Notes under the pieces: model-generated
Told to the model about the DNA's origin: nothing
The model's input: the letters and a program-made list of their open reading frames with translations, nothing else
Database searches by the model: none
DNA from: Nitrospirillum iridis
GTDB taxonomy: Bacteria > Pseudomonadota > Alphaproteobacteria > Azospirillales > Azospirillaceae
Length of the DNA stretch: 64,000 nucleotides
Direction of reading: 5' to 3'
Assembly (NCBI RefSeq): GCF_014205765.1
Contig: NZ_JACIIZ010000001.1
Coordinates: forward strand, 363,718 to 427,717
Translations under genes and position numbers: made by a program
Shown: piece after piece, positions 54,173 through 64,000 of the stretch
How positions within the stretch are numbered: the first letter of the stretch is position 1
Layout of the letters: every line of letters begins with the position of its first letter

Positions 54173-54226
54173 CACATGATGCGATGCAGTGACGCGGGTC
54201 ACATGGGGTGCATCAATTCGCGCCCA

Positions 54227-55993
54227 TCAGTTCGCCTGGCGGCGGAGGAAGGCGGGGATATCCAGCGAGCTGTCCTCGCCCGGGGCACGGCCCAGGCCGG
54301 GCTCCGGATGCACCGACGGGGTGGGCTGACGCGGTGCCTGGTGCTGCGCGCCCTGTGGCGTCACCGCCGGGGCGGCATGCTGCTGCACCGGCTGGGAGAC
54401 TTGCGGGGCGGGCTGCGGGGCGTAATGCGCCGTCGGGGCCGGTTGACGCGGGGCCATCTGCGGCTGGGGGGCCGGCGCCTGGTCCTCACCGCCGAAACCG
54501 AACATGCGCTGGAAGATGCCCTTCTTGCGCGGCTCAGCCTGCGGCGGCGTGTAGCGATCCGGATTGGGCGCGCCCAGACGCGGGCCGCCATCGGCGGGAC
54601 GCGGTGGGATGAAGCCGGCACCGCCACGCTCGCCACGCAGGGTGCCCGGGGCCGGCGCGCGCATCGGCACCTCGGTCCGCGGCGCGGGCTCGGGGGCGTG
54701 CTCATGCGTCGCCTCAACCGCTGGGGCCGCCGGGGCGTGCTCCGCCACCGGGGTGAAGGCCGCAGGCGTCGGCACCGCCATTTGCGGGGCCGCCATGGGG
54801 GCTGGTGCCGGCGTGGTCACGGCCGGAACCGGCGCGGCATGCGCCGTCGCGGTGGGGGCCGGCGCCATGGGGGCGGGCGTCAGCGCCGCGTGGTAGCTGG
54901 CGCCCGCGGCGGGACGCACCGGCGTGCTGACCGACGGGGTGGCTGGCGCGGCCGCGCGGCGGACGGCGGTGCCGCTGACCACTTGCAGCTGGGGGGCGAC
55001 CGGCTGGCGCGGCTGCTGGCCGGCCAGGGTCTCGATGCCAGTGGCGACCACGGACACCCGCATCTTGCCGTCCAGCTGGGCATCGAAGGTGGAGCCGAAG
55101 ATGATGTTGGCGTCCGGGTCGACCTCGTCGCGGATACGGTTGGCCGCCTCATCGACCTCGAACAGGGTCATGTCGTAGCCGCCGGTGATGTTGATCAGGA
55201 CGCCGCGGGCGCCCTTCATCGACACGTCGTCCAGCAGCGGGTTGCTGATGGCGGCCTCGGCGGCCTCCACGGCCCGGCGGTCGCCCGTGGCCTCGCCCGT
55301 GCCCATCATGGCCTTGCCCATCTCCGTCATCACGGTGCGGATGTCGGCGAAGTCCAGGTTGATCAGGCCCGGCATGACCATGAGGTCGGTGACGCCGCGC
55401 ACGCCGGAATGCAGCACGTCGTCGGCCATCTTGAAGGCGTCGGCGAACGTGGTCTTCTCATTCGCCACCCGGAACAGGTTCTGGTTGGGGATGATGATCA
55501 GCGTGTCGACGTAGCTGGCCAACTCGTTGATGCCCTGCTCCGCGATGCGCATGCGGTGCGCGCCTTCGAAGTGGAAGGGCTTGGTCACCACGCCCACGGT
55601 CAGGATGCCCTGTTCCCGCGCGGCGCGCGCGATCACCGGGGCCGCGCCCGTGCCCGTGCCACCGCCCATGCCGGCGGTGATGAAGCACATGTTGGTGCCT
55701 TCGAGGTGGGAGAGGATCTCCTCCAGCTGCTCCTCGGCGGCGGCGCGGCCCACGTCGGGGCGCGAACCGGCGCCCAGGCCGCGGGTGATGGTGCTGCCCA
55801 GCTGCAGGCGCTTGGTGGCCTCGCTGCCGGTCAACGCCTGCGCGTCGGTGTTGGCGACCACGAACTCCACCCCTTCCAGGTTGGAGCGGATCATGTTGTT
55901 GACGGCGTTGCCGCCGGCGCCGCCGACACCGAACACGGTGATGCGCGGGCGGGTCAGCACTTCCACCGGCGGAATGGTGACTTTGATGGTCAT
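54227..55993 (-). CDS. ftsZ: Cell division protein FtsZ
   Basis: A 588-residue tubulin-like GTPase that forms the Z ring. The N-terminus holds [20 protein letters not shown], and the tubulin signature [13 protein letters not shown] is at about 110-122. T7-loop and C-domain features follow ([20 protein letters not shown]). After the globular domain (to about 325) comes a disordered linker of over 200 residues rich in Pro, Ala and Gln, long even for alphaproteobacteria, and then the conserved tail [12 protein letters not shown] that binds FtsA and other partners. The ATG at 55993 has AGAGGGG upstream. It follows ftsA by 166 bp and ends at a strong terminator. Confidence 0.97.
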   Translation of the reverse strand: MTIKVTIPPVEVLTRPRITVFGVGGAGGNAVNNMIRSNLEGVEFVVANTDAQALTGSEATKRLQLGSTITRGLGAGSRPDVGRAAAEEQLEEILSHLEGTNMCFITAGMGGGTGTGAAPVIARAAREQGILTVGVVTKPFHFEGAHRMRIAEQGINELASYVDTLIIIPNQNLFRVANEKTTFADAFKMADDVLHSGVRGVTDLMVMPGLINLDFADIRTVMTEMGKAMMGTGEATGDRRAVEAAEAAISNPLLDDVSMKGARGVLINITGGYDMTLFEVDEAANRIRDEVDPDANIIFGSTFDAQLDGKMRVSVVATGIETLAGQQPRQPVAPQLQVVSGTAVRRAAAPATPSVSTPVRPAAGASYHAALTPAPMAPAPTATAHAAPVPAVTTPAPAPMAAPQMAVPTPAAFTPVAEHAPAAPAVEATHEHAPEPAPRTEVPMRAPAPGTLRGERGGAGFIPPRPADGGPRLGAPNPDRYTPPQAEPRKKGIFQRMFGFGGEDQAPAPQPQMAPRQPAPTAHYAPQPAPQVSQPVQQHAAPAVTPQGAQHQAPRQPTPSVHPEPGLGRAPGEDSSLDIPAFLRRQAN

Positions 55994-56159
55994 GGCGTTG
56001 TCCCCTCTGCGGAGCGTCCGGAATACGGTGCGGTTAGGTCGTGGGTCGGTTTCGGCGGTCTTGAGCCAATACTTCGGTGGCCGGTACATCGGCCCCTGTC
56101 GGGGGTGCCGGATGGCGGTGGCCGGAAATTCTGTCGCGTGGCCGGGGCGTGGTCGGGGG

Positions 56160-57437
56160 TCATAGGTTGTCCCTCAGCCAGTTGCCCATGCGGCCCCACC
56201 AGCCGGAGCCGGCGGGTTCGATCAGGGGGGCCAAGGCGGGGGCCTCGGCGTGTTGCTGCACGGCATAGGCCAGCAGGCCGGCGGCGGCGGAGAAGGCCGG
56301 ACCGCCCACGGATTCCGCCAGGCCGCCGATGCGCAGCGGCCGGCCCAGGCGGATCTGCTTGTCCAGCACCTGCTGGGCCAGCTCGCGCATGCCGGGAAGC
56401 TGGCTGGCGCCGCCGGTCAGCACCACGCGGCGGCCCGCCAGCTTGGCGAAGCCCGATGCGTCCAGGCGGCCGCGCACGAACTCGAACACCTCTTCCAACC
56501 GGGGCTGGATGATGCCGACCAGCAGGGACTTGGGCACATGGTGGGCCTGGGCCCGATCCTCCTCCCCGATTTGCGGCACGTCGATGATCTCACGCTCATC
56601 GGAGGGGGCGGGCAGGGCGCTGCCGTACAAGGTTTTCAGCCGCTCCGCATGCGCCAAGGGCGTGGTCAGGCCACGGGCGATGTCGCTGGTGACGTGGCTG
56701 CCGCCGATGGGCACGCTGTCGGTCCACACCATCTTGCCGTCGAAGAAGACGGATATGCTGGTGGTGCCGCCGCCCATGTCGATCAGGGTGACGCCCAGAT
56801 CCATTTCGTCCTCCACCAGGCAGGACAGGCCCGCGGCGAAGGGGGACATGACGAAGCCTTCCACACCTAGATGGCAGCGGCCGACGCAGGAATTCAGGTT
56901 GCGCACCGGGCCGGCCGCGGCCGTCACCACATGCAGGCGCACGCCCAGCTTCTCGCCCACCATGCCGCGGGGGTCGCGGATGCCGCTGGATCCATCCACC
57001 GTGTAGCCCACGGGGATGGAATGGATCAGTTCGGCATCGGCGGAGACGTTCAGGTTGCGGGCATGGGCCAGCGCCCGGCGCAAATCGGCGTCGGTGATCT
57101 CCGAGCCTGAGATGCCCGTCTCCACCGTCAGGGTCTGGCTTTCCGGCTGGCCGCCGGACAGGCCCACCAGCACCTCGCGGATCTGCTCGCCCGCCATGGT
57201 CTCGGCCGCGTGCACGGCGGTGCCGATGGCGGTCTCCGCCGCCTCCATGTCCACGATGGCGCCGGCGCGCACGCCGCGCGACACCTGGTGGCCGATGCCC
57301 ACCACGCGGATGGAGCCGGGCTCCTCCACCCGGGCGATGAAGCAGACGACCTTGCTGCTGCCCACGTCCAGGGCGGCGATGGTTCCGCCACGCGCGACGC
57401 GCTTGGGCTTGGACCGGCCGGTTACGGTGAATGCCAT
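56160..57437 (-). CDS. ftsA: Cell division protein FtsA
   Basis: A 425-residue actin-like protein that tethers FtsZ to the membrane. The phosphate-binding loop [20 protein letters not shown] starts at about 19. The SHS2 (1C) subdomain region is around 90-170. Further ATPase-fold motifs are [20 protein letters not shown] and [20 protein letters not shown]. The last residues [14 protein letters not shown] form the amphipathic membrane-targeting helix. It lies 14 bp after ftsQ and before ftsZ, in the usual order. Confidence 0.97.
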   Translation of the reverse strand: MAFTVTGRSKPKRVARGGTIAALDVGSSKVVCFIARVEEPGSIRVVGIGHQVSRGVRAGAIVDMEAAETAIGTAVHAAETMAGEQIREVLVGLSGGQPESQTLTVETGISGSEITDADLRRALAHARNLNVSADAELIHSIPVGYTVDGSSGIRDPRGMVGEKLGVRLHVVTAAAGPVRNLNSCVGRCHLGVEGFVMSPFAAGLSCLVEDEMDLGVTLIDMGGGTTSISVFFDGKMVWTDSVPIGGSHVTSDIARGLTTPLAHAERLKTLYGSALPAPSDEREIIDVPQIGEEDRAQAHHVPKSLLVGIIQPRLEEVFEFVRGRLDASGFAKLAGRRVVLTGGASQLPGMRELAQQVLDKQIRLGRPLRIGGLAESVGGPAFSAAAGLLAYAVQQHAEAPALAPLIEPAGSGWWGRMGNWLRDNL

Positions 57438-57451
57438 GGTCTGGTCCGCCC

Positions 57452-58387
57452 TCAGTTCTTCTTCGCCGGCGGGCGTTTGCCCTTGTCCGCCCGAGCCGCC
57501 GCCGCGGTGGCCGAGGTCTGGACCACCAGCCGGTCCGGCACGCGCAGGTCGATGGCGACCACGTCGCGGTCCAGCACCTTGTCCGATGCCTCCAGGGCGG
57601 CCAGCTGATGCAGGGCCGCCTCGAAATTCAATTCCGGCAGGCGCACTTCGGTGCCGCCCTTCAGATGCAGGTCCCAGCGGCGGCCGCCGACCAGCACGGC
57701 GGCGTCGACGCGCGCCTGGATGGTGGGTTCGGCCGCCAACGCCGCCAGCAGGGTGTGGCCTTGCTTCGGCGCCCCGTCGCCCACCAGGATGGGCAGGTTG
57801 GGGAAGTGGTCCAGGTTATGGTCGGTCAGCACCGTGCCCTCGGCATCCACCAGCGCCAGCTTCTGCTCATGCTGCCAGATGGCGATGGGCTGGCGTTCGG
57901 TCAGCACGACGTACAGCGTGTCCGGCAGGCGGCGCTCGATCCGGGCGTTGGCGATCCAGGGGATCTGCTCCAGCTGCTTGCGGGCGGCGTGTGGGTCGAA
58001 GCCCAGGATGGGCGACCCGCGCTCCACGCCAAGGGCTGCCAGCACCTGGGCGCCGTCCGTCTCCTTGCGGCCCTTGACCAGCACTTCCTGGATCTGCAGG
58101 CCGCCCCGGGATGTGACGTCCAGGAAAGCGGCGTTCATCGCGTTGCCGGCGGCCGTCAGCTTGCCGCTGGCCCAACCCCAAAGCACAAGGCCGCCGACCA
58201 GGGCCAGCGGCGCGAGGATGGTGGCCCGGCGGCCCAGGAACCGCAGCCACCGCGGGGTGGCGCGGCGGCGGTTGGCCGCCTGGGCGGCACGCTGCGTCGT
58301 CCGCCGCGTCTCATACGCGATGCGGCTACGCGGGGTGTCGCCCTCGGGGAATAGCCCGGGGCTGGAGGGATGGGTCACCCGTGGCAT
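57452..58387 (-). CDS. ftsQ: Cell division protein FtsQ
   Basis: A 311-residue bitopic divisome protein. The cytoplasmic N-terminus (about 1-55) is very basic (RRTTQRAAQAANRRRATPRW). One transmembrane helix follows (ILAPLALVGGLVLWGWASG), then the POTRA domain (GGLQIQEVLVKGRKETDGAQ, about 93-165) and the FtsQ beta domain with LPDTLYVVLTERQPIAIWQH and AEGTVLTDHNLDHFPNLPIL. The tail is Lys/Ala-rich. The ATG at 58387 lies inside the end of ddl, overlapping by 13 bases, so translation is probably coupled. Confidence 0.94.
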   Translation of the reverse strand: MPRVTHPSSPGLFPEGDTPRSRIAYETRRTTQRAAQAANRRRATPRWLRFLGRRATILAPLALVGGLVLWGWASGKLTAAGNAMNAAFLDVTSRGGLQIQEVLVKGRKETDGAQVLAALGVERGSPILGFDPHAARKQLEQIPWIANARIERRLPDTLYVVLTERQPIAIWQHEQKLALVDAEGTVLTDHNLDHFPNLPILVGDGAPKQGHTLLAALAAEPTIQARVDAAVLVGGRRWDLHLKGGTEVRLPELNFEAALHQLAALEASDKVLDRDVVAIDLRVPDRLVVQTSATAAAARADKGKRPPAKKN

Positions 58388-59307
58388 GCGGCGTGCTCCA
58401 CGATCCAGCCGCACAGGTCGGCATAACTGAGACCCACATGGGCCGCCTGTTCCGGCAGCAACGACAGGGGGGTGAAGCCGGGCTGGGTGTTGGTCTCCAG
58501 GAAGCAGAGGCCGGCGCTGCCGTGCTTGCTGTCGTCCCAGCGGAAGTCGCTGCGGCTGACGCCGCTGCAGCCCAGCGTCTGATGGGCCAGCAGGGCCAGG
58601 CGCTTGGCTTCCTCCGCCACCTCGGCCGGAATCCGGGCCGGGCAGACGTGTACCGCGTGGCCTTCGGTGTACTTGGCCGTGTAGTCGAAGAATTCCGTGC
58701 TGGCCACGATCTCGGTCACGGTCAGGGCGCGGTCGCCCACCACGCCCACGGTCAGCTCGCGGCCGGGGATAAACTTTTCCACCATCACGGTGTCGCCATA
58801 GACCCAATGCTCGGCGGCGATGGCCGGGCCGTTGGCCCCGGGGCGCACGATGCGGACGCCGACGCTGGAGCCCTCGTCCACCGGCTTGATGACGTAGGGC
58901 GGTTCCATGACGTGGCCGGCCAGAACCTGCTCGCGCGTCGCGATGACGCCGTCGGCGATGGGCATGCCCACGGTGCTCAGCACCCGCTTGGTCATGGCCT
59001 TGTCCATGGCCACGGCGGAGGCCATGACCCCGGAATGGGTGTAGGGCACGCCCAGATATTCCAGGACGCCCTGGATCAGGCCGTCCTCGCCGCCGCGGCC
59101 GTGCAGGGCGTTGAAAATGACGTCGGGCTTGGGCGTCAGCGCCGCGAGCAGGCCGGCCAGGTCGCGCTGCACATCCACCGCGCGCACGACATAGCCTTTG
59201 GACTCCAGCGCGGTCACGATGGACGCGCCGCTGACAAGCGACACCTCGCGCTCGGCAGACCACCCGCCCATCAGGACGGTGACATGCTTAGGCTGGTGAC
59301 CACTCAT
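58375..59307 (-). CDS. ddl: D-alanine--D-alanine ligase
   Basis: A 310-residue ATP-grasp ligase that makes the D-Ala-D-Ala end of the peptidoglycan stem. Motifs are VTVLMGGWSAEREVSLVSG, VIFNALHGRGGEDGLIQGVL with the dipeptide-site acid, YVIKPVDEGSSVGVRIVR for ATP binding, and the metal-binding end CFLETNTQPGFTPLSLLPEQ. The active-site tyrosine versus phenylalanine that sets D-Ala against D-lactate use was not checked in alignment. The ATG at 59307 has GGGAGC upstream. It heads the ddl-ftsQ-ftsA-ftsZ run and is separated from murB by 282 bp that must contain a promoter. Confidence 0.95.
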   Translation of the reverse strand: MSGHQPKHVTVLMGGWSAEREVSLVSGASIVTALESKGYVVRAVDVQRDLAGLLAALTPKPDVIFNALHGRGGEDGLIQGVLEYLGVPYTHSGVMASAVAMDKAMTKRVLSTVGMPIADGVIATREQVLAGHVMEPPYVIKPVDEGSSVGVRIVRPGANGPAIAAEHWVYGDTVMVEKFIPGRELTVGVVGDRALTVTEIVASTEFFDYTAKYTEGHAVHVCPARIPAEVAEEAKRLALLAHQTLGCSGVSRSDFRWDDSKHGSAGLCFLETNTQPGFTPLSLLPEQAAHVGLSYADLCGWIVEHAACHG

Positions 59308-59435
59308 CAAACCGCTCCCTATTGGCTGAATCGGTTCCAGCCATGGTGACACAATCCCTAGAGGATAGCCCACCTTTGCAGAACCGCTGGGAAACGCAAG
59401 ATTTTGTAAGTTTTCAGGCGCCTCTTTTTAAAAAC

Positions 59436-59449
59436 CGCTAGCTATAGCG
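59436..59449. promoter_or_regulatory. Small palindrome in the murB-ddl gap
   Basis: CGCTA-GCTA-TAGCG is an inverted repeat in the AT-richer centre of the 282-bp gap upstream of ddl, where a promoter for ddl-ftsQAZ is expected. It may be an operator or just part of a promoter. Evidence is limited to the symmetry. Confidence 0.3.
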
Positions 59450-59589
59450 TTGAAATGTCCAGGCCGCTGCAACCAGGGTATAACTACCCATAGTCCTTCC
59501 CTATGTCGTCCGGACGGGTCGGAAAACGACTCGGCGTCCGGGTGGTCGCGGTGTCGCGCCAGGACTGATTCGCGGGTACCCCGACTCAC

Positions 59590-60543
59590 TCAAACCGGCT
59601 CCCCGATGCGGCGGATTTCCCAGCGCAACGGGATGCCGGACATCTCAAAAACCCGGCGGCGCACTTCCTCGCCCAACGCCTCGATGTCGGCGGCGGTGGC
59701 GTCGCCCAGGTTCAGCATGAAATTGGCGTGCTTCTCGGACATCTGGGCGCCGCCGACCACCAGGCCGCGGCAGCCGGCCTTGTCCACCAGGGCCCAGGCC
59801 TTCTCGCCCGGCGGGTTGGCGAAGGTGGACCCCCCGGTGCGGGCCCGCACCGGCTGGCTGGCCGCCCGGGCGGCCGCGATCTCGTCCATGCGGGCCTGGA
59901 TGGCGGCCTTGTCGCCCGGCCGGCCCACCAGGGTGGCCGTGGTGAAGATCACATCTTCCGGCACGCCGCAGTGGCGATAGGTCAGGTGCAGATCATCCCG
60001 GCTGTAGGTGCGGCGACGGCCCTGGCGGTCGATACCCACGGCGTCCTCGATCACCTCCACCGTCTCCCCGCCATAGGCGCCGCCGTTCATGCGGATGGCG
60101 CCGCCGATGGTGCCGGGGATGCCGGACAGGAACTCCAGGCCCGACAGGCCGGCGGCCTGCGCCGTTTGGGCCACGGTCAGGTCCAGGGCGCCGGCGCCGG
60201 CGCGGACCCGCTCACCCTCCACCGCCACCTGGGCGAAAGCACCACCCAGGCGGACGACGACGCCGCGCACGCCGCCATCGCGGACCAGCAGGTTGCTGGC
60301 GACACCGATGACGGTCACCGGCACATCGGCGGGGCAGGCGGCCAGGAACCGGGCCAGGTCATCCTCGTCGGCCGGGCGGAACAGCACGTCGGCGGGGCCG
60401 CCCACGCGAAACCAGGTCAGGGGCCCCAGGGCGGCGTCCGGAGTCAGCCGGCCGCGTACCTCCGGCAGGCGGCGCAGCAGGGCGGCGCCCCGGGTCTCGC
60501 CCGGGCCCTCCGTCCCCTCATGCCGGCGCCGCTCCGCCATCAT
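59590..60543 (-). CDS. murB: UDP-N-acetylenolpyruvoylglucosamine reductase
   Basis: A 317-residue FAD enzyme that reduces the enolpyruvyl group to give UDP-MurNAc. Conserved parts are [60 protein letters not shown] and the active-site serine in [20 protein letters not shown], followed by [19 protein letters not shown]. Length is that of type II MurB. The start ATG overlaps the murC stop by four bases (ATGA, 60540-60543). It is last in the ftsW-murG-murC-murB group. Confidence 0.96.
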   Translation of the reverse strand: MMAERRRHEGTEGPGETRGAALLRRLPEVRGRLTPDAALGPLTWFRVGGPADVLFRPADEDDLARFLAACPADVPVTVIGVASNLLVRDGGVRGVVVRLGGAFAQVAVEGERVRAGAGALDLTVAQTAQAAGLSGLEFLSGIPGTIGGAIRMNGGAYGGETVEVIEDAVGIDRQGRRRTYSRDDLHLTYRHCGVPEDVIFTTATLVGRPGDKAAIQARMDEIAAARAASQPVRARTGGSTFANPPGEKAWALVDKAGCRGLVVGGAQMSEKHANFMLNLGDATAADIEALGEEVRRRVFEMSGIPLRWEIRRIGEPV

Positions 60544-61973
60544 CGGGCGTTCCCTCCCGGATTGGCGGTGCCGAACAGGCGGTCCAGCTCCGCCGGCAGG
60601 GCGTTGGCCCAGGTGGTGATGTTGCCGGCGCCTAGGCAGACCACCAAGTCACCCGGCCGCGCCATGTCGCGGATCATGGAGGGCAGCGCCTCGGGCGAGG
60701 GCAGGGGCAGCGCGTGGCGGTGGCCGTGGGTGCGCAGGCCATCCACCAGCGCCTCCTTGCTGACGCCGGCGATCGGTGTTTCACCGGCGGCATAGACGTC
60801 GGCGACGATGACGGCGTCGGCGTCGTTGAAGCAGGTGCAGAACTCCTCGAACAGGCTCTGCAACCGGGTGTAGCGATGGGGCTGCACCACGGCGATGGTG
60901 CGGCCGGTTCCGGCGGTGCGGGCCGCACTCAGCACGGCCGCGATCTCCACCGGGTGGTGGCCATAGTCGTCGATGACGGCGATGCCGTTGGACTCGCCCG
61001 TCTTGGTGAAGCGCCGCTTCACGCCGCTGAACTTGGCCAGGCTCTGGCGGATGCTCTCATCGTTGATGCCCATGTTGAGGGCGACGGCGATGGCGGCCAG
61101 CGAGTTCTGGACATTGTGCAGCCCATACATGGGCAGGTGCAGGCCGGTGATGGTCCGTTCCTCCCCCACCACGCGGTCGGACACGACCACGTCGTAGAAG
61201 GCGCCCTGCACCGTGGTCTGCAGGTTGGTGGCGCGCAAATCGGCCTGGGGGTTGAAGCCGTAGGTGACGATGCGGCGGTCCACCCGGCTGATCAGGGCCT
61301 GGACCTCGGGATGGTCGATGCACAGGGCGGCGAAGCCGTAGAACGGGATGTTCTGCACGAACTGGTCGAAAGCCTCGCGCGCCCGGTCGAAGGTGCCGTA
61401 GAAATCCAGATGCTCGGGATCGATGTTGGTGACGACGGCGATGGTGGCCGGCAGCTTGGTGAAGGTGCCGTCGCTTTCATCCGCCTCGACCACCATCCAG
61501 TCGCCGGAGCCCAGCTTGGCGTTGGTGCCGAGCGCGTTGATGATGCCGCCGTTGATGATGGTGGGGTCGAAGCCGGCGCCGTCCAGCAAGGCCGAGACCA
61601 GCGAGGTGGTGGTGGTCTTGCCGTGGGTGCCGGCGATGGCCACCGACCATTTCAGGCGCATCAGTTCCGCCAGCATTTCGGCGCGCCGCACCACCGGCAC
61701 CAGCGCCGCGCGGGCGGCCATGACCTCGGGGTTGTCGCGCTTCACGGCGGAGGAGATGCAGACGACCGCCGCCTCGCCCAGGTTTTCCGCCCGCTGGCCG
61801 ATGGACACGGGAATGCCCAGATCGCGCAGGCGCTTGACGTTGTAATTGTCCGCCAGGTCGCTGCCCTGGACGGAGTATCCCAGGTTATGCAGCACCTCGG
61901 CGATGCCGGACATGCCGATGCCGCCGATGCCCACGAAATGAATGGTGCCGATGGACAGGGGCATCGCCCTCAT
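60540..61973 (-). CDS. murC: UDP-N-acetylmuramate--L-alanine ligase
   Basis: A 477-residue Mur ligase that adds L-Ala to UDP-MurNAc. The N-terminal Rossmann motif is [20 protein letters not shown], the ATP-binding loop [20 protein letters not shown], and the magnesium and substrate regions [20 protein letters not shown] and [20 protein letters not shown]. The start is placed at ATG 61973, with GGAGA upstream; an ATG at 61964 is also close to family length. It lies 115 bp after murG and overlaps murB. Confidence 0.96.
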   Translation of the reverse strand: MRAMPLSIGTIHFVGIGGIGMSGIAEVLHNLGYSVQGSDLADNYNVKRLRDLGIPVSIGQRAENLGEAAVVCISSAVKRDNPEVMAARAALVPVVRRAEMLAELMRLKWSVAIAGTHGKTTTTSLVSALLDGAGFDPTIINGGIINALGTNAKLGSGDWMVVEADESDGTFTKLPATIAVVTNIDPEHLDFYGTFDRAREAFDQFVQNIPFYGFAALCIDHPEVQALISRVDRRIVTYGFNPQADLRATNLQTTVQGAFYDVVVSDRVVGEERTITGLHLPMYGLHNVQNSLAAIAVALNMGINDESIRQSLAKFSGVKRRFTKTGESNGIAVIDDYGHHPVEIAAVLSAARTAGTGRTIAVVQPHRYTRLQSLFEEFCTCFNDADAVIVADVYAAGETPIAGVSKEALVDGLRTHGHRHALPLPSPEALPSMIRDMARPGDLVVCLGAGNITTWANALPAELDRLFGTANPGGNAR

Positions 61974-62088
61974 TGGCCGTCTCCGCTGCGATAGGGGGAT
62001 TGCGCGCGGACCCCGTCCGCGGCGGCCGGACCATAGGGGAAGGTCAGGGCGTCTGGGAAGCTCGTCATACGGGGCCAAGACATGTGGC

Positions 62089-63204
62089 TCATGCGGCCCT
62101 CCCCAAGGGGACGGCACCGCTCGCGGCGTCCAGCACGGCGTCGGCCAGGCGCTCGGCCGCGTCGGGGATGGCGAAGGACCGGGCGCCGGCCGCCGCCAGG
62201 GCCAGCGGGGCGGGGTCCTCCAGGAAGGCGGCCAGTCGCTCCGCCAGGGCCTCGGCGGTGAATTGGGCGTGGGGCATCAGCCACGCGCCGCCCGCGTCCA
62301 CCAGCGCCTTGGCGTTGGCGGTTTGGTGGTCGTCCATGGCCTGGGGATAGGGCACCAGGATGGCGGGACGGCCGGCCACGGCCAATTCCGCCACCGTTCC
62401 GGCACCGGAACGACAAATCGCCAGGTGGCAAGCGTCCAGCCGGCCGGCCATGTCACGGAAGAAGGGGGCCAGTTCCACCTCCACGCCCAGGCCGGCATAG
62501 CCTTCGCGCGCCTGCTCCATCGTTTCGGGCCGGGCCTGCTGTTTGATGCGCAGGCGCAGGCGGTGTTCCGGCGACAGGCGGGCGACGGCGGCGGGCAGGA
62601 TGGTGCTGAAGACGGAGGCGCCCTGGCTGCCGCCGGTCACCAGGATGGACAGAGTGCCGCCGGGCGGGGTGTAGGGACGGTCGGCCAGGGCCAGGATGGC
62701 GGGGCGGACGGGGTTGCCCGTGCGCACACTCGCCACGTGGCGGGGCAGGCCGGCGACAGCGGGGAAGGAGGTCGCGATCAGCCGGGCGCCGCCCGCCAAC
62801 AGCTTGTTGGCCCGGCCCATCACCGCGTTCTGCTCATGCAACACCACGGGAATACCCAGGCGCTGGGCCGCGAACACGGTGGGCACGGAAGGGTAGCCGC
62901 CGAATCCCACCACCACGGCGGGCTTCATGTCCTTCAGGATGCGGCGGGCCTGCATGGATCCAGCCAGCAGTGTCAGCACCGTGCGGGCCTTGGAAATGAG
63001 GCTGCGGCCGGGCGTGCCGGCGCTGACCCGATGCACGGGGATGTCGGTCAGGCCCTCGCCGAAGGCCTGGCCCCGGGTGTCGGTCACCAGCGCCACCGGC
63101 AGGTCCCGGGCGCGCAGCGCGCGGGCCAGCGCCTCCGCCGGGAAAAGATGGCCGCCGGTGCCGCCGGCCGCCAGGACGATGGTTCCTTGCGCGGAGCGGC
63201 TCAT
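62089..63204 (-). CDS. murG: Undecaprenyl-PP-MurNAc-pentapeptide GlcNAc transferase
   Basis: A 371-residue GT-B glycosyltransferase that makes lipid II at the inner face of the membrane. The acceptor-domain motif is [20 protein letters not shown], followed by [20 protein letters not shown]. The donor-site motifs are [20 protein letters not shown] and [20 protein letters not shown], with [20 protein letters not shown]. The ATG overlaps the ftsW stop by four bases (63201-63204), which fixes the start. Longer in-frame readings run into ftsW and are shadows. Confidence 0.97.
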   Translation of the reverse strand: MSRSAQGTIVLAAGGTGGHLFPAEALARALRARDLPVALVTDTRGQAFGEGLTDIPVHRVSAGTPGRSLISKARTVLTLLAGSMQARRILKDMKPAVVVGFGGYPSVPTVFAAQRLGIPVVLHEQNAVMGRANKLLAGGARLIATSFPAVAGLPRHVASVRTGNPVRPAILALADRPYTPPGGTLSILVTGGSQGASVFSTILPAAVARLSPEHRLRLRIKQQARPETMEQAREGYAGLGVEVELAPFFRDMAGRLDACHLAICRSGAGTVAELAVAGRPAILVPYPQAMDDHQTANAKALVDAGGAWLMPHAQFTAEALAERLAAFLEDPAPLALAAAGARSFAIPDAAERLADAVLDAASGAVPLGRAA

Positions 63205-64000
63205 GGCAGATCCCCCTGGCCGAAGCGCTTGCGGGTCAGGGCCAGCAGCATGCCGACGCCGATGCCCAGCGCGATGAGCGACGAACCGCCGTAGGAGATG
63301 AAGGGCAGGGTCATGCCCTTGGTCGGCATCATGTGCAGGCTGGACGCCATGTTGATGCAGGCCTGCAGGCCGAACTGCATGGCCAGGCCGGCGGCGCCCA
63401 GCATGACGAACAGGCTCTGCTCCCCATAGGCGCGGGCGAAGCTGCGCATGACCACGACGCCGAACAGCAGCACGATGAACAGGCACCACAGCATGCCCAG
63501 TTCTTCCCCCGCCACGGCGAAGATGAAGTCGGCATGGGCGTCGGGGATGGTCATCTTGACCGTGCCCTGGCCGGGGCCGGTACCCCACAAGCCGCCGTGC
63601 TGGAAGGCGTCCAGCGCGCGCTGGACCTGGTAGTTGTCGCCGGCGGCCGGGTCCAGGAAGCGGTTGACGCGGCTTTGCACGTGCGGGAACAGCAGATAGG
63701 CCCCCACCAGGCCTGACAGGCCGCAGACCACCAGCACCGCCACCAGCAGGATGGGCAGGCCGGCGATGAAGAACTGGCCGAACCACACGGCGCTGACCAC
63801 GAAGGTCATGCCCAGGTCGGGCTGCATCAGCAGCAGGGCCACGATCATCAGGTAGAAGACGATGCAGACGCCGAAATAGATGACGTTGCTGGTGTGCCGG
63901 GCCTGGGCGAACAGCCAGGCGGCCACTACGGCGAAGGCGGGCTTGATGAATTCCGACGGCTGCACCGACAGGCCCGGCAGATGGATCCAGCGGGTGGCGC
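63201..64000 (-). CDS. ftsW: Peptidoglycan glycosyltransferase FtsW (partial)
   Basis: The C-terminal 266 residues of a SEDS-family glycosyltransferase; the start lies beyond the window edge. The visible part opens with ATRWIHLPGLSVQPSEFIKP, the most conserved stretch of the family. Helices and the extracellular loop follow: YQVQRALDAFQHGGLWGTGP, then DAHADFIFAVAGEELGMLWC, and the final PTKGMTLPFISYGGSSLIAL. FtsW polymerises lipid II at the septum with its transpeptidase partner. The position before murG, with a four-base overlap, and the dcw context favour FtsW over RodA. Confidence 0.95.
   Translation of the reverse strand, partial: ATRWIHLPGLSVQPSEFIKPAFAVVAAWLFAQARHTSNVIYFGVCIVFYLMIVALLLMQPDLGMTFVVSAVWFGQFFIAGLPILLVAVLVVCGLSGLVGAYLLFPHVQSRVNRFLDPAAGDNYQVQRALDAFQHGGLWGTGPGQGTVKMTIPDAHADFIFAVAGEELGMLWCLFIVLLFGVVVMRSFARAYGEQSLFVMLGAAGLAMQFGLQACINMASSLHMMPTKGMTLPFISYGGSSLIALGIGVGMLLALTRKRFGQGDLP

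Larger units (their letters stand above)
53748..54226. other. 479-bp gap between ftsZ and lpxC
   Basis: No gene is supported. The region contains the ftsZ terminator (54134-54172), the presumed lpxC promoter, and two direct repeats of GTTACG exactly 10 bp apart (54064-54069 and 54074-54079), which could be a tandem regulator site. Confidence 0.6.

Noticed and set aside
54035-56512. Plus-strand 825-codon open frame across ftsZ
   Set aside because: It is antisense to ftsZ, has an Arg/Gly/His-rich composition with no domain, and arises because GC-rich codon bias keeps the opposite frame free of stops.

Overview
The window is about 64 kb of GC-rich, densely coded chromosome from an alphaproteobacterium, most likely a Rhodospirillales/Azospirillaceae-type organism. 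The evidence is a petABC (fbcFBC) cytochrome bc1 operon, the alphaproteobacterial division and wall cluster running into lpxC-bamD-recN-ligA, an FtsZ with a long Pro/Ala-rich linker and the terminal [11 protein letters not shown] peptide, aerobic hemF, and glutathione-based detoxification. Species cannot be fixed from the sequence alone. No tRNA, rRNA, CRISPR array, transposase or prophage gene was recognised.

Layout. 0-2.8 kb: DUF1285 protein, CoA-type NUDIX hydrolase and CCA-adding enzyme. 2.9-5 kb: a Tat-type flavin amine oxidase with a c-type cytochrome. 5.3-9 kb: an accessory stretch with an orphan repeat protein under a palindrome-bearing promoter, an isolated Fur-like box, an EF-hand protein, and a DUF4157 protein whose C-terminal half looks like a CheD-type deamidase. 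9-13 kb: a GT-C-like membrane protein, a GalE-like epimerase and a UDP-galactopyranose-mutase-like flavoprotein. 13.3-17.8 kb: hemF, trmL and the bc1 complex. 17.9-25.2 kb: M48 protease/DUF898 pair, DUF924, TPR protein, VOC protein with AraC regulator, LysR regulator with aldo/keto reductase. 25.3-33.7 kb: ychF-cupin-GST-gloB, two coiled-coil membrane proteins, a small cytochrome c, a GDSL-esterase autotransporter and a DUF4440-like protein. 33.8-39.5 kb: an RND transporter, a YCF48-like propeller and a DUF1302 outer-membrane protein. 39.8-45 kb: a PAS-GGDEF-EAL protein, glyoxalase I and a DUF2807 protein.

45-64 kb is the conserved core, all on the minus strand: ftsW (cut by the window end)-murG-murC-murB, ddl-ftsQ-ftsA-ftsZ, lpxC, bamD, recN, ligA. 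These supply peptidoglycan precursors, the divisome, lipid A synthesis, outer-membrane assembly and DNA repair. Several genes overlap by 4 bases (ATGA), which suggests translational coupling.

The most striking find sits inside this core, between bamD and lpxC and on the opposite strand: a tandemly duplicated 0.65-kb cassette. Each copy has a palindromic TGT-N10-ACA enhancer-like site, a canonical sigma-54 -24/-12 promoter about 155 bp downstream, two genes for 41-45-residue single-span membrane micropeptides that are all paralogous, and a strong hairpin terminator. A 306-residue protein of unknown function lies just upstream. The second notable find is the DUF4157 protein, whose Thr/Cys/His residues match the spacing of the CheD deamidase triad and which could be an exported toxin or effector.
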